Part shown: piece after piece, positions 26,463 through 34,513 of the stretch | Layout: each line of letters starts with the position of its first letter | Position numbering within the stretch: the first letter of the stretch is position 1 | Source of the DNA: Verrucomicrobiia bacterium | Lineage (GTDB): Bacteria > Verrucomicrobiota > Verrucomicrobiia > Opitutales > Opitutaceae | Length of the DNA: 50,279 nt | Direction of reading: 5' to 3' | Assembly: GCA_011525695.1 (NCBI GenBank) | Contig: WYBX01000006.1 | Coordinates: 1 to 50,279, forward strand | Made by a program: the position numbers and the translations under genes | The notes under the pieces: generated by a model | Database searches by the model: none | Seen by the model: only the letters and a program-made list of their open reading frames with translations | Told to the model about the DNA's origin: nothing

Positions 26463-27401
26463 ATGCCCGCCACTTCGACCCCCGCCGCGCTCCGCCGCCT
26501 CTTTGACGAGGTGGGTACGGTCGATCGCGTGGGGATCGAGGAGCGGGTGGCCAAATACACGACCCGCTCGATCAAGCAGGGCTCCAAGTTGTGGGGGCTG
26601 AATCGGGCGGTCTCGATGGTCGACCTCACGACCCTCGAGGGCAAGGACACGCCGGGCAAGGTGGCTTCGCTCTGCCAGAAGGCGATCCACCCGCATGACG
26701 ATCCGGAGATTCCTCCGGTCGCCGCGGTCTGCGTCTACCCGGCCATGGTCCGGCACGCGAAACGACACGTCGAGGGCACGCCGGTCCGGGTCGCCTCGGT
26801 CGCTACCGCCTTCCCCAGCGGGCAGTCGCCGCTGAAGACCCGGCTCGCGGAGGTGCGCGCGGCGGTGGCGGATGGCGCGGACGAAATCGACATGGTGATC
26901 AACCGCGGCGCGTTTCTCGCTGGGGAGTTTGCCGCGGTGCAGGACGAGATTGCCGCCGTGGTCGAGGCCTGCGGCCGGTGTGTGCTGAAGGTGATTCTGG
27001 AGGTGAGCGAGTTGGAGACCTACGATGCCATTCGCGCGGCTTCCTTCCTCGCGATGGGTGCGATTCGCGAGGGCGACTTCATCAAGACCAGCACGGGCAA
27101 GACCGGGCTCAATGCGACCCTGGGCAACAACCAGGTGATGTTGGAGGCGATCCGGGATCACTACCTCGCCACGGGAGTCGCGATTGGGATGAAGCCCGCC
27201 GGCGGAATCCGGACGGCGAAGCAGGCGCTGCAGTTCCTGATTGCGGTCAAGGAAACGCTCGGCGACGGCTGGCTCACGAATGAGCGCTACCGGTTTGGGG
27301 CGAGCGCACTGCTCAACGACCTGCTCCGCCAGATCGAGAAACAGAAGAGCGGCGCCTACCAGGCTCCCTACTCCTTCAGCGACGCCGCGGAGGGTTACTG
27401 A
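26463..27401 (+). CDS. deoC: deoxyribose-phosphate aldolase
   Basis: 312 residues from ATG 26463; the frame opens at 26379 with atypical sequence. The TIM-barrel class I aldolase motifs are present: MVDLTTLEGKDT, AVCVYPAMV, EIDMVINRGAF (catalytic Asp), DFIKTSTGKTG (Schiff-base Lys) and IGMKPAGGIRTAKQA (second active-site Lys). It cleaves 2-deoxyribose-5-phosphate to glyceraldehyde-3-phosphate and acetaldehyde. At 312 residues it is of the longer DeoC type. Two aldehyde dehydrogenase genes follow on the same strand, beyond a family B repeat, so the acetaldehyde is probably oxidised by them. Cytoplasmic. Confidence 0.96.
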   Translation: MPATSTPAALRRLFDEVGTVDRVGIEERVAKYTTRSIKQGSKLWGLNRAVSMVDLTTLEGKDTPGKVASLCQKAIHPHDDPEIPPVAAVCVYPAMVRHAKRHVEGTPVRVASVATAFPSGQSPLKTRLAEVRAAVADGADEIDMVINRGAFLAGEFAAVQDEIAAVVEACGRCVLKVILEVSELETYDAIRAASFLAMGAIREGDFIKTSTGKTGLNATLGNNQVMLEAIRDHYLATGVAIGMKPAGGIRTAKQALQFLIAVKETLGDGWLTNERYRFGASALLNDLLRQIEKQKSGAYQAPYSFSDAAEGY

Positions 27402-27715
27402 ACGGGCGAAATCATGAATCACGCGAGGGGAACCCATGGGACGGTCGCAGCCGAAGGGCCAATGGCCCGTCACATTTTTAGCCTGGGCCAACGGCCCAGG
27501 ATCGCACGAATGGGCATTCGAGGGCTGAAGGCCCGATGCATGGGCCGGGCCTTCAGCCCTCGGGATAATCTTAACCAACAACACCTGGGCCGTTGGCCCA
27601 GGCTGAGAGTGGCACGCGCCGTTGGCGCTGATGAAAATGGTCCCGGCGGCGGTCAGGGGGACCTGGCCACCCAATATAATCGCGCATCCTGCGCCTGATT
27701 CAGGGGCAGCCTCAA
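27402..27715. repeat. family B nested palindrome between deoC and the dehydrogenase
   Basis: From about 27450: GAAGGGCCAATGGCCCG, GCCTGGGCCAACGGCCCAGG (about 27481-27500), AGGGCTGAAGGCCCGA (about 27521-27536), GGGCCTTCAGCCCT (about 27547-27561), CCTGGGCCGTTGGCCCAGG (about 27583-27601), GCGCCGTTGGCGC. The unit is symmetrical about 27540 and lies inside what would otherwise be a deoC-aldehyde dehydrogenase operon. Confidence 0.85.
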
Positions 27716-29245
27716 ATGCCTTCCATCAACAAAAAGACCTCATCCCCCCGAACCGGCCGCTCCACCCGCCGCCGCGGGCGGCCCGCGCCCGAGCTGATCT
27801 TCGGCGACCTCTGGGAATTCGATCCCGCGCCCGAGACCGCCGACCCGAGGCTGCAGCCCCGCTACGATCTCTTCATCAACGGCCAGTTCGTGCGGCCACG
27901 GAGCGGAAAATACTTCGACTCGATCAACCCGGCCAATGAGCGGAAGCTCGCCGAGATCGCCCTGGCCGGCAGTGCGGATGTCGACGCGGCGTATGCGGCG
28001 GCTCAGGACGCCTTCCAGTCGACCTGGAGCCGGATGCCGGGCCGCGAGCGGGCCAAGTACCTCTTCCGGATCGCGCGACTGCTGCAGGATCGCGCGCGGG
28101 AGTTTGCCGTGGCCGAGACGCTCGATGGCGGCAAGCCGATCAAGGAGTCGCGCGACTTCGATGTGCCGATGGCGGCGGCGCACTTCTTCTATCACGCCGG
28201 CTGGGCGGACAAGCTGGAGTACGTGGCCCCCGGCCGGCAGTTGGCTCCGCTCGGCGTCGTCGGGCAGGTGATCCCGTGGAATTTCCCGCTGCTGATGCTG
28301 GCCTGGAAAGTCGCCCCGGCTCTGGCGACAGGCAACACCGTGGTGCTCAAGCCGGCCGAGACCACGTCGATCACGGCGCTGAAGTTCGCCGGGATTCTCC
28401 AGGACGCCGGGCTGCCGCCGGGCGTGGTGAACTTCGTCTGCGGCGCCGGCGAGACCGGAGCGGCCGTGATGGCGCATCCAGTTGCGGCCAAGGTTGCGTT
28501 CACCGGCTCCACCGAGGTTGGGAAGGCAATCATGCGTTCACTCGCCGGGACGGAGAAGAAGATGACGATGGAGCTGGGCGGCAAGGCCGCCAACATCGTG
28601 TTCGACGACGCGCCGCTGGATCAGGCGGTGGAGGGGATCGTGAACGGAATCTTCTTCAATCAGGGTCATGTCTGCTGTGCCGGCTCGCGGCTGCTCGTGC
28701 ACGAGCCGATCGCCGAGCGGGTGCTCGCGAAGCTGAAGCTCCGGCTGAACGTCCTGCGCGTCGGCGACCCGATGGACAAGAACACCGACATCGGCGCCAT
28801 CAACTCGAAGCCGCAGCTGGAGAAGATCCGGCGGCTGGTGGCGAGCGGGGTGAAGGAGGGCGCGGAGATGTTCCAGCCGCCGTGCCGGCTGCCGGCGCAG
28901 GGATACTATTTCCGGCCCACGCTGTTCAGCGGCGTGACGATGAGCCATCGGATTGCGCGCGAGGAGATTTTCGGGCCGGTCCTCAGCATCCTGACCTTCC
29001 GGACGGTGGACGAGGCGATCGAGAAGGCGAACAACACGGCCTATGGGCTGAGCGCCGGAGTGTGGACGGACAAGGGTTCGAGGATCTTGAAGCTGTCGAC
29101 CGCGCTCAAGGCGGGCGTCGTCTGGGCGAACACGTACAACCGGTTCGATCCCTCGTCGCCCTTCGGCGGATACAAGGAATCCGGCTTCGGCCGGGAAGGC
29201 GGCCGGCACGGCTTGCTCGACTACACGCGGCTTGCGCCGGTTTGA
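27716..29245 (+). CDS. aldehyde dehydrogenase, ALDH16-like first domain
   Basis: 509 residues. NAD-binding domain with VIPWNFPLLML, KPAETTS and FTGSTEVGK, followed by MELGGKAANIVFDDA (catalytic Glu), FFNQGHVCCAGSRLLV (catalytic Cys in CC) and EEIFGPVLSI. All catalytic residues of an active ALDH are present. An N-terminal stretch of about 45 residues (KKTSSPRTGRSTRRRGRPAP, then LIFGDLWEFDPAPETADPR) resembles the lead-in of ALDH16 proteins. With the neighbouring gene it looks like a two-domain ALDH16 separated into two genes. Likely substrate is the acetaldehyde made by the upstream DeoC, by context. Cytoplasmic. ATG 27716 follows a short A/T-containing leader. Confidence 0.92.
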   Translation: MPSINKKTSSPRTGRSTRRRGRPAPELIFGDLWEFDPAPETADPRLQPRYDLFINGQFVRPRSGKYFDSINPANERKLAEIALAGSADVDAAYAAAQDAFQSTWSRMPGRERAKYLFRIARLLQDRAREFAVAETLDGGKPIKESRDFDVPMAAAHFFYHAGWADKLEYVAPGRQLAPLGVVGQVIPWNFPLLMLAWKVAPALATGNTVVLKPAETTSITALKFAGILQDAGLPPGVVNFVCGAGETGAAVMAHPVAAKVAFTGSTEVGKAIMRSLAGTEKKMTMELGGKAANIVFDDAPLDQAVEGIVNGIFFNQGHVCCAGSRLLVHEPIAERVLAKLKLRLNVLRVGDPMDKNTDIGAINSKPQLEKIRRLVASGVKEGAEMFQPPCRLPAQGYYFRPTLFSGVTMSHRIAREEIFGPVLSILTFRTVDEAIEKANNTAYGLSAGVWTDKGSRILKLSTALKAGVVWANTYNRFDPSSPFGGYKESGFGREGGRHGLLDYTRLAPV

Positions 29246-29340
29246 AGTTTGCAGGTGCAAAAGTTCCCCGTTTCCAAACCCGACAACGCGCTGATTTCGC
29301 AGCTGTAACCTGCCAACTTTCCAACCTGCCCACTCGCACG

Positions 29341-30213
29341 ATGTCCCGACTTCCCATCACCAAGACCCCCAAGCCCTACGTCGGCGGCGCATTCATCCGC
29401 TCGGAGAGCGGGCGCACGTTTCCCGTGACGGATGCGGCGGGAAACTTCTTCGCCAACATCCCGCAATGCACGCGCAAGGACCTGCGCAACGCGGTCGAGG
29501 CGGCCGCCAAGGCGGGCCCGGGCTGGGCGAAGCGCACGGCCTACAACCGCGGCCAGATCCTCTACCGGCTGGCCGAGATGCTCGAGGCGCGCCGCGGGGA
29601 GATGATCGACCTCATGGTGACGCTCGGCTGCGATCGCGAGAACACGACCCGTGGCGTCGACGTCGCCGCCGACCGGCTGGTCTACTATGCCGGCTGGGCG
29701 GACAAGCTCGAACAGGCGCTGGGCAGCGTCAACCCGGTGGCGTCACCGCATTTCAACTTCACGGTCAGCGAGCCGATGGGGGTGATTGGCGTGATTGCAC
29801 CCGACCGCCCTCCCCTGCTGCCGTTGATCTCGCTGATTGCGCCCCTGATCGTGAGCGGCAACACGGTCGTTGCGCTGGCGTCGGAGAAGATGCCCTACCC
29901 GGCCATACTGCTCGGCGAGATGCTGGCGACCAGTGATCTGCCGGGCGGCGTGGTGAACCTGCTCACCGGTTTCCGGAAGGAGCTGATTCCGACCTTCGCG
30001 ACGCATGCCCATCTTCGCGGGATTAGCGCCGTGGCCACGGCCGAGGAGCGGAAGGCGATCCGGCTGGGGGCCGCGGAGAGCGTGAAGCGCGTGCACTTCG
30101 TCGATCCGGGCGAAGGAGGGAAGATCGACTGGTGGGGTGACGAGGCGCAGGGGCTCGAGCCGATCCGGCAGTTCGTGGAATTCAAGACCACCTGGCACCC
30201 GGTGGGCGCGTAA
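29341..30213 (+). CDS. catalytically dead half aldehyde dehydrogenase (ALDH16 second domain)
   Basis: 290 residues from ATG 29341; the frame is open far upstream, but that part overlaps the previous gene. It resembles the second, truncated domain of ALDH16: YVGGAFIRSESGRTFPV, TRKDLRNAVEAAAKAGPGWAKRTAYNRGQILYRLAEML, YYAGWADKLEQALGSVNPV, VIAPDRPPLLPLISLIAP. There is no catalytic Cys region and no MELGGK; it ends after a degenerate Rossmann half with IDWWGDEAQGLEPIRQFVEF. By analogy with ALDH16, it probably dimerises with or stabilises the active subunit encoded 95 bp upstream. That role is inference. Confidence 0.85.
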   Translation: MSRLPITKTPKPYVGGAFIRSESGRTFPVTDAAGNFFANIPQCTRKDLRNAVEAAAKAGPGWAKRTAYNRGQILYRLAEMLEARRGEMIDLMVTLGCDRENTTRGVDVAADRLVYYAGWADKLEQALGSVNPVASPHFNFTVSEPMGVIGVIAPDRPPLLPLISLIAPLIVSGNTVVALASEKMPYPAILLGEMLATSDLPGGVVNLLTGFRKELIPTFATHAHLRGISAVATAEERKAIRLGAAESVKRVHFVDPGEGGKIDWWGDEAQGLEPIRQFVEFKTTWHPVGA

Positions 30214-30694
30214 CGCGCATTCGGCGACTGGCGCCACGACGTGCCGGCCAGCCTGGATAATTCACCCGTTCGACGGCAGCCGCGACCCGTACCGCCAGTC
30301 TCCGACTGGCGCGCGCCGGTTGAAAACCGGCGCTACCACCCGTTTGTTGGGGATGCGGCGCCCTCGCCGCGTCGAATGCCGTTCAGCAATGCAGCATGCG
30401 GGCGCAGGCAAGACTGCGCCCCTACGAATCGAATTCGGATCCATATTCGAGAATCCAATCATGGAGGGAGGACCTCCGCGTCATCCACAAACCCAATGTG
30501 ACACACGTCCTGCGGAGCTCATGGATCTCAATGGCCGTGACGGAGCACGGCCCTCCATGTACGAGGTTCGGAACGTTGCGGCCGGGGCAGAGCCCGCCTG
30601 GCCCTCCATGAATCCGTGATTCACCCGTTCGTCGGGGATGCGGGGCCTCGCCGCGTGGCCAGGATTCAATTACGCCGCTGAATAGCGCCGTTCG
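30214..30694. repeat. family A mosaic repeat
   Basis: Order: GATGCGGCGCCCTCGCCGCG (module 1, about 30352-30371), GGGCGCAG-GCAAGA-CTGCGCCC (module 2, about 30400-30421), linker with CGAATTCGGATCC, CATGGAGGGAGGACCTCCGCG then TCATCCACA (module 3), linker, GGCCGTGACGGAGCACGGCC (module 4, about 30533-30552), GTACGAGGTTCGGAACGTTG tail, CTCCATGAATCCGTGATTCA, module 1 again. The most complete example of the four-module order. Confidence 0.88.
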
Positions 30695-30905
30695 GGCTCC
30701 AAAGCGCCAACGGCGCGATCTTATTGAAGCCTGGGCCAGCGGCCCAGGAATATCGTTGGACGTCGTGGAGGGCTGAAAGCCCGATCCATCGGCACCAATG
30801 TTCGAATCAATGAATCGGGCCTTCAGCCCTGAGATGGTTTGGAACGAAATCCTGGGCCGTTGGCCCAGGCTCGGATGAAGCGGGCCGTTGGCCCTCCGGG
30901 ATGAC
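30695..30905. repeat. family B nested palindrome
   Basis: AAGCGCCAACGGCGCG, GCCTGGGCCAGCGGCCCAGG (about 30731-30750), AGGGCTGAAAGCCCGA (about 30769-30784), TCGGGCCTTCAGCCCT (about 30815-30830), CCTGGGCCGTTGGCCCAGG (about 30851-30869), GCGGGCCGTTGGCCCTCC. Symmetrical about 30800. Abuts family A directly and ends at the stop of the DsbD-N gene (30906). Confidence 0.85.
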
Positions 30906-31787
30906 TTAGCGGCCCCTCATGTCCGGTGTATCCGAAAACGGCACATCGACCTCCAGCCCGCGCAGCTGGCCGCCGGGCAGCCAGCCGCGGTCGGATGTGA
31001 GCACACCAACCAGTCGCTTTGCATCCTGGGGCCCTTCCGGCGCAACCTGGAGCGTCAGCACGTAGCCGCCGCGACCGTCGGCCGCGACCTGCTGTGGAAC
31101 ATCGAAACCAACGAGCTGATCGGCGGAGAAGAAATGCAGGTTCGAAGGCGTGTGCACCGGCATTCCGGCCGGGGAGACGCTCAGCGTGATGGCTTTCGCG
31201 TCGCGGGCGGCCGCGACCTTCCACGCTGGATCCGACCTCGGGAGGCCGGCGAGAGTGGCGCGGATCTTTTCACCCCAAGCCGGATCCGGAGCGGCCGGAC
31301 CGCCACGCACCGGCAGTGTCAGAGAAAGCTGGGCGCTGCCGGGGATGCAGATGGCCTCGCACATCAACCAGTCCACGCCGACCTTCAGTTCCATGGTGCC
31401 GCCCGCAGGGAGACTCCCCGGGGGCGTGAGGGTGAGCGGCAGGAAGGTTTCGCCTTCGTAGCCGTTGCCCGCGATATTACCATTGGGATCCTTGAGAATG
31501 ATCGGGGCGGGCCACTGGATCGGTCCCGCAGACCAGCCGGGCGGAAGATCCCAGTCGAGCGTGGTCGGCAGGCCGATTCCGGGATTGAGCCAGTAGGTGT
31601 GCCAGTTCGGATCGTGGAGAAACCGGATGGCGACGGTCAGCGGCTGGCCGGGTTGGATGGAAGCATCGGCGGCGACTAGCGAGGCCTGGACATGGCTGGG
31701 CGGCGCGTCGGCAGCGGCCGCATGGCTTGCGCCCATGGGAACCAGCGCGAGCACGAGCAGCATTGGCAGCAGACGAGGGGCGGACAT
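30906..31787 (-). CDS. stand-alone DsbD N-terminal domain protein
   Basis: 293 residues from ATG 31787; the frame is open to 31940, but only the later start gives a signal peptide (LLPMLLVLALVPMGASHAAA). The mature protein matches the DsbD N-terminal immunoglobulin-like domain: IQPGQPLTVAIRFLHDPNWHTYW, LPTTLDWDLPPGWSAGPIQWP, GYEGETFLPLTL and VDWLMCEAICIPGSAQLSL with two Cys as C-x3-C. A second beta-rich part follows. The DsbD membrane and thioredoxin domains are missing, so it cannot shuttle electrons from the cytoplasm alone; it may bind copper or act as a periplasmic thiol acceptor for a partner elsewhere. No TlpA or CcdA gene is nearby. Confidence 0.82.
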   Translation of the reverse strand: MSAPRLLPMLLVLALVPMGASHAAAADAPPSHVQASLVAADASIQPGQPLTVAIRFLHDPNWHTYWLNPGIGLPTTLDWDLPPGWSAGPIQWPAPIILKDPNGNIAGNGYEGETFLPLTLTPPGSLPAGGTMELKVGVDWLMCEAICIPGSAQLSLTLPVRGGPAAPDPAWGEKIRATLAGLPRSDPAWKVAAARDAKAITLSVSPAGMPVHTPSNLHFFSADQLVGFDVPQQVAADGRGGYVLTLQVAPEGPQDAKRLVGVLTSDRGWLPGGQLRGLEVDVPFSDTPDMRGR

Positions 31788-32004
31788 GGGAGAAACCGTG
31801 CGGAGGATTCCCGTACGCGCAAATAACGGGATTGATGCGGATGCGGTGCCCCCGCCGTATTGAATGCCGTTCCGGTTCATTGAATCACGCATCCGCAGCT
31901 GCGCCGCCAAGCCGGCTGCGGTCAAAAAAAGACGGGCCAACCGCCGACCGAGAGCTTCGGCTCGCGCCGCTCCCCTGCGGCTGCGGTTTGCACCGAGTGG
32001 CCTG

Positions 32005-33534
32005 CTATCGGGCCGCCTCCAGATAATCGGCCATCAATCGCACGTTCCGGATGAACGTGTCGGTCCTGATTTGAGGACTGCCCCGGAAATTCACAATCCA
32101 GCGCCCCTGGGCATCGAGATCGGCGATGACGGCGCGCACATCCGCTTCGAGGCTTGCCGCCCGCCGGGCCCGGTTCCCGACGGCCCTGCTTTCCGCCGCC
32201 TGGCGTCGCGCCAGAATCCGGTCCCGCCCAAGCCGGTTCACCTCCTCGTATTCGGCGATGACGTCCGGGACTCCGTAGCTGCTCTTCCAGGAATAACCCG
32301 TCTGTCGTTCGGGGGAGAGCTCCTCGACGGAATAGTGAATCCTGCCGTCCCGATCGCCGTAGATCGGCTTGTTGGTTCCCAGTTCACACATCCGGGCCCA
32401 GGTATTGGGTGCGATTGCCGAGCGCTTGAACCAGGCGATTGCCCGCGGCAGCGGCTCGAGGTATTTGGTCTCCCCGGTTTCCAGGTAAAGATCGATCAAC
32501 AGCCGCATGGCCGAGGCGCTCTCGTTGGAACAGACGCTCGGCGGTTCGAAGGCGCGGGCCCAGGCCGGCTCGAGCTGCGGATTGTATTGCTGGGCCCAGA
32601 CCGGTTGCGGCTCCGGCAGCTGGGCCAGCAGGAGAAAATCGCCGCCCCGGAGGGCTGCGGCACGATACTCCGGCCGGTCCAGCTTCTTCGCTGCGTCGAG
32701 GAGCGTCATCACGCAGTCGCGCTGGGTGTGATCGTTCAGCGTATAGAAGGGGTAGTAGTCCGCCTTCGGATGCTCGCGGGGATAGTCCAGCGGGAACCGG
32801 GCCGGACGGACGGGAAAATCCTTGGGATCCGCCGGAGTGCCGTTCCACCGCTGGGGCCAGCCGCCGGTGGGCCGCTGCACCTCGAGCAGTTTCTCCAGTG
32901 CATAATCGCGGGCTTCGCGGATCCGGACATCGCGCGGCTCGCTCGAGCCCTGGCTGGCCGCCGACACGGCGACCAGCAGCCGGATCGCGCTCTGGGTGGT
33001 GTTGTCGTCGTAGGTCGAGGTGTTTCTCCGCCTGGCGGCAGCCGCGGCCGGCACCTTCCCGATGTCGGTCCGCCGATACCACCGCTCGCTCATCCTGGGA
33101 TCAAAATCGATTACGTAATCCCAGCCGCCGGACTCGAGCTGGCCGACCGCCAGTGCGTCAGCCGCGGCCTTTGCGGCATCGAGGTATCGCGGATCGCCGG
33201 TCACCTCATGCAGCCGCAGGAATGCCATGCCCATCGCCGGTGTCCCCGGCGGCTGGACCCAGATCTGGGTCGGCGTGGCCGGGTTTTCGCCGGCGCGTTC
33301 CTTGAGATCAGGCGAATAGCGCCACAGGTAGCCGCCTTCGGCTGAAATCGAGCGCATGTAGGCGGTGGCCCTTTCGACCGCGGCCCTGGCCTGCCGGGGC
33401 AGGTCCGCCGCATCGCCGGCCACGGCCGAGAGGGTTGTTGCCCCCACGGCGATCAGGGGAAGAATCGCGCGGCACAGGCCGCGGCGGACAGATGACTGAA
33501 GCGTGACGTTCCGGAGTGGTGTCAGAGCAGGCAT
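32005..33534 (-). CDS. pectate lyase, PL10-like
   Basis: 509 residues from ATG 33534 (frame open to 33675). Signal peptide: RAILPLIAVGATTLSAVAG. The mature protein is an alpha-toroid lyase with repeated GGW segments: EGGYLWRYS, QLESGGWDYVIDF (about 133-145), STYDDNTTQSAIRLL (173-187) and PTGGWPQRWNG (about 222-232), the pattern of pectic acid lyases of family PL10 (Pec_lyase). The C-terminal part (YGDRDGRIHYSVEEL, YSWKSSYG) is also typical. It would cleave polygalacturonate outside the cell by beta-elimination with calcium. No uronate-catabolism genes are in the window, so it may be a scavenger enzyme. Confidence 0.85.
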   Translation of the reverse strand: MPALTPLRNVTLQSSVRRGLCRAILPLIAVGATTLSAVAGDAADLPRQARAAVERATAYMRSISAEGGYLWRYSPDLKERAGENPATPTQIWVQPPGTPAMGMAFLRLHEVTGDPRYLDAAKAAADALAVGQLESGGWDYVIDFDPRMSERWYRRTDIGKVPAAAAARRRNTSTYDDNTTQSAIRLLVAVSAASQGSSEPRDVRIREARDYALEKLLEVQRPTGGWPQRWNGTPADPKDFPVRPARFPLDYPREHPKADYYPFYTLNDHTQRDCVMTLLDAAKKLDRPEYRAAALRGGDFLLLAQLPEPQPVWAQQYNPQLEPAWARAFEPPSVCSNESASAMRLLIDLYLETGETKYLEPLPRAIAWFKRSAIAPNTWARMCELGTNKPIYGDRDGRIHYSVEELSPERQTGYSWKSSYGVPDVIAEYEEVNRLGRDRILARRQAAESRAVGNRARRAASLEADVRAVIADLDAQGRWIVNFRGSPQIRTDTFIRNVRLMADYLEAAR

Positions 33535-33689
33535 GTGAGGAAAATGACGAGCGGACAATGGAACGGCCTCCTGCCGCCCGCCGGGTTGCGGGGCCGCGTG
33601 GCCTCGGGGATGGCAGGACGGCGCGCCAGGAGGAACGTTGCACCAGAAGCCTTCGCTTGCCTCCTTCAAAGGCAATCATTCGCTTTCTC

Positions 33690-33854
33690 CTGCGCCCGCA
33701 GGTGGTCCTGCTTGACCGGAAGGACCTGCCCTCGGCCGGCGGAAGCGAGGCGCCGCTCGAGTGCATCGCGCCGGCAATCGGCAATGCCATCTTCTCCGCC
33801 TCCGGCATCCGGCTGCGCTCACTCCCGCTGGTGCCCAACGGGCTCCGGACCTGA
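33690..33854 (+). pseudogene. fossil C-terminus of an isoquinoline 1-oxidoreductase/xanthine dehydrogenase-type subunit
   Basis: The plus-strand frame ending at TGA 33852-33854 reads VVLLDRKDLPSAGGSEAPL followed by ECIAPAIGNAIFSASGIRL and RSLPLVPNGL. This is the conserved ending of molybdopterin-binding large subunits of the IorB type ('V.LVDRPDLPsaGagE.P...iAPAIaNAIf.AtG.RlRsLPl'). The preceding part of the frame does not continue the family, so only about 50 residues remain of a protein that is normally 700 or more. It is wedged between the pectate lyase start and the convergent end of the TOPRIM-like gene. Confidence 0.75.
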
Positions 33855-33886
33855 GCGAAACCGTCTGAGCGGAGTTATAGGCCCGG

Positions 33887-34513
33887 TCATACGAACCATT
33901 CGCGCAGCGTTTGCTTGAGTTTCAGAAACGCAGCATCCTGACACCGTTCCAGGCTCACTTTCTCAGCCAGTTGGCGGTAGCGCGAGGCTGAGCGCGGCAA
34001 ACCGGCGTGGCGTAATACGACCTCCATTGCCGCCTTCGGGACACGAGGTTTAATTTCGCCACCACGCCAGAGTTGTCGTTCACAAAGCCACCGGGGCAAT
34101 GCTGCATGCTGCTCTTTCCACCCAAGAATCTCCGCCACGTGGGGCGAATTGCTCCAAACCCAAATCTCGAGTTCGGGATCCACCACAACGACCTTGCTTC
34201 GACCCGCCCATCCAGAATCCGCGAGTTTGGATTCCACTTCGATTTCCAACTGTTCCCGACCTTTGTGCTCCGCACCACACCCCTCGCGGTCGAATAGAAC
34301 GATCGCTTTGGCATAACGTTTCACCATGGAAGCGAGAAACGTGTGAGCACGAAGATAGCATCCGGGATCGTGTTCCGGATGGCTAAAAATATCCACCGTG
34401 ACTTCCCGGATCTGCAGTGCACGCCGGCGACTAAGGATGCCGCGCATGGCAAATTCCATGTCCTTGTCGGCCACCACCGCTACCAAATCAGCCTTCAATC
34501 CGGCATCACTCAT
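33887..34513 (-). CDS. TOPRIM-like partner of the AAA ATPase
   Basis: 208 residues from ATG 34513, which overlaps the stop of the ATPase gene in an ATGA (34513-34510), so the two are translationally coupled. The order of strands and acidic residues resembles a TOPRIM/DUF4276-like fold: LVAVVADKDMEFAMRGIL (D16, D18, E20), AIVLFDREGCG (D75, E77), then VVVVDPELEIWVWSNS (E115, E117), where 'p.lE.W' is typical of DUF4276. A basic helical tail follows. The glycine of the classical EG motif is missing, so activity is uncertain. By analogy with OLD/Gabija/PARIS-type pairs it may be a nuclease or effector controlled by the ATPase. Base composition looks less GC-rich than its neighbours. Confidence 0.65.
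   Translation of the reverse strand: MSDAGLKADLVAVVADKDMEFAMRGILSRRRALQIREVTVDIFSHPEHDPGCYLRAHTFLASMVKRYAKAIVLFDREGCGAEHKGREQLEIEVESKLADSGWAGRSKVVVVDPELEIWVWSNSPHVAEILGWKEQHAALPRWLCERQLWRGGEIKPRVPKAAMEVVLRHAGLPRSASRYRQLAEKVSLERCQDAAFLKLKQTLREWFV

Noticed and set aside
27602..27625. Second sigma-54 promoter (TGGCACG near 27608)
   Set aside because: The -12 element is absent at the required spacing (GTTG instead of TTGC), and the match lies in repeat B.
28276..29340. Upstream extension of the half-ALDH frame
   Set aside because: It overlaps the complete ALDH gene in another frame; the half-ALDH family starts at 29341 (MSRLPITKTPKPYVGG).
30137..30619. Small open frames over the 30.2-30.7 kb gap
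   Set aside because: They translate family A repeat modules (GRDGARPSMY and similar) and recur wherever the repeat occurs.
33516..33689. N-terminal part of the plus-strand frame that ends in the IorB-like fossil
   Set aside because: This stretch overlaps the pectate lyase start region and does not resemble the oxidoreductase family; only the last about 50 codons do.
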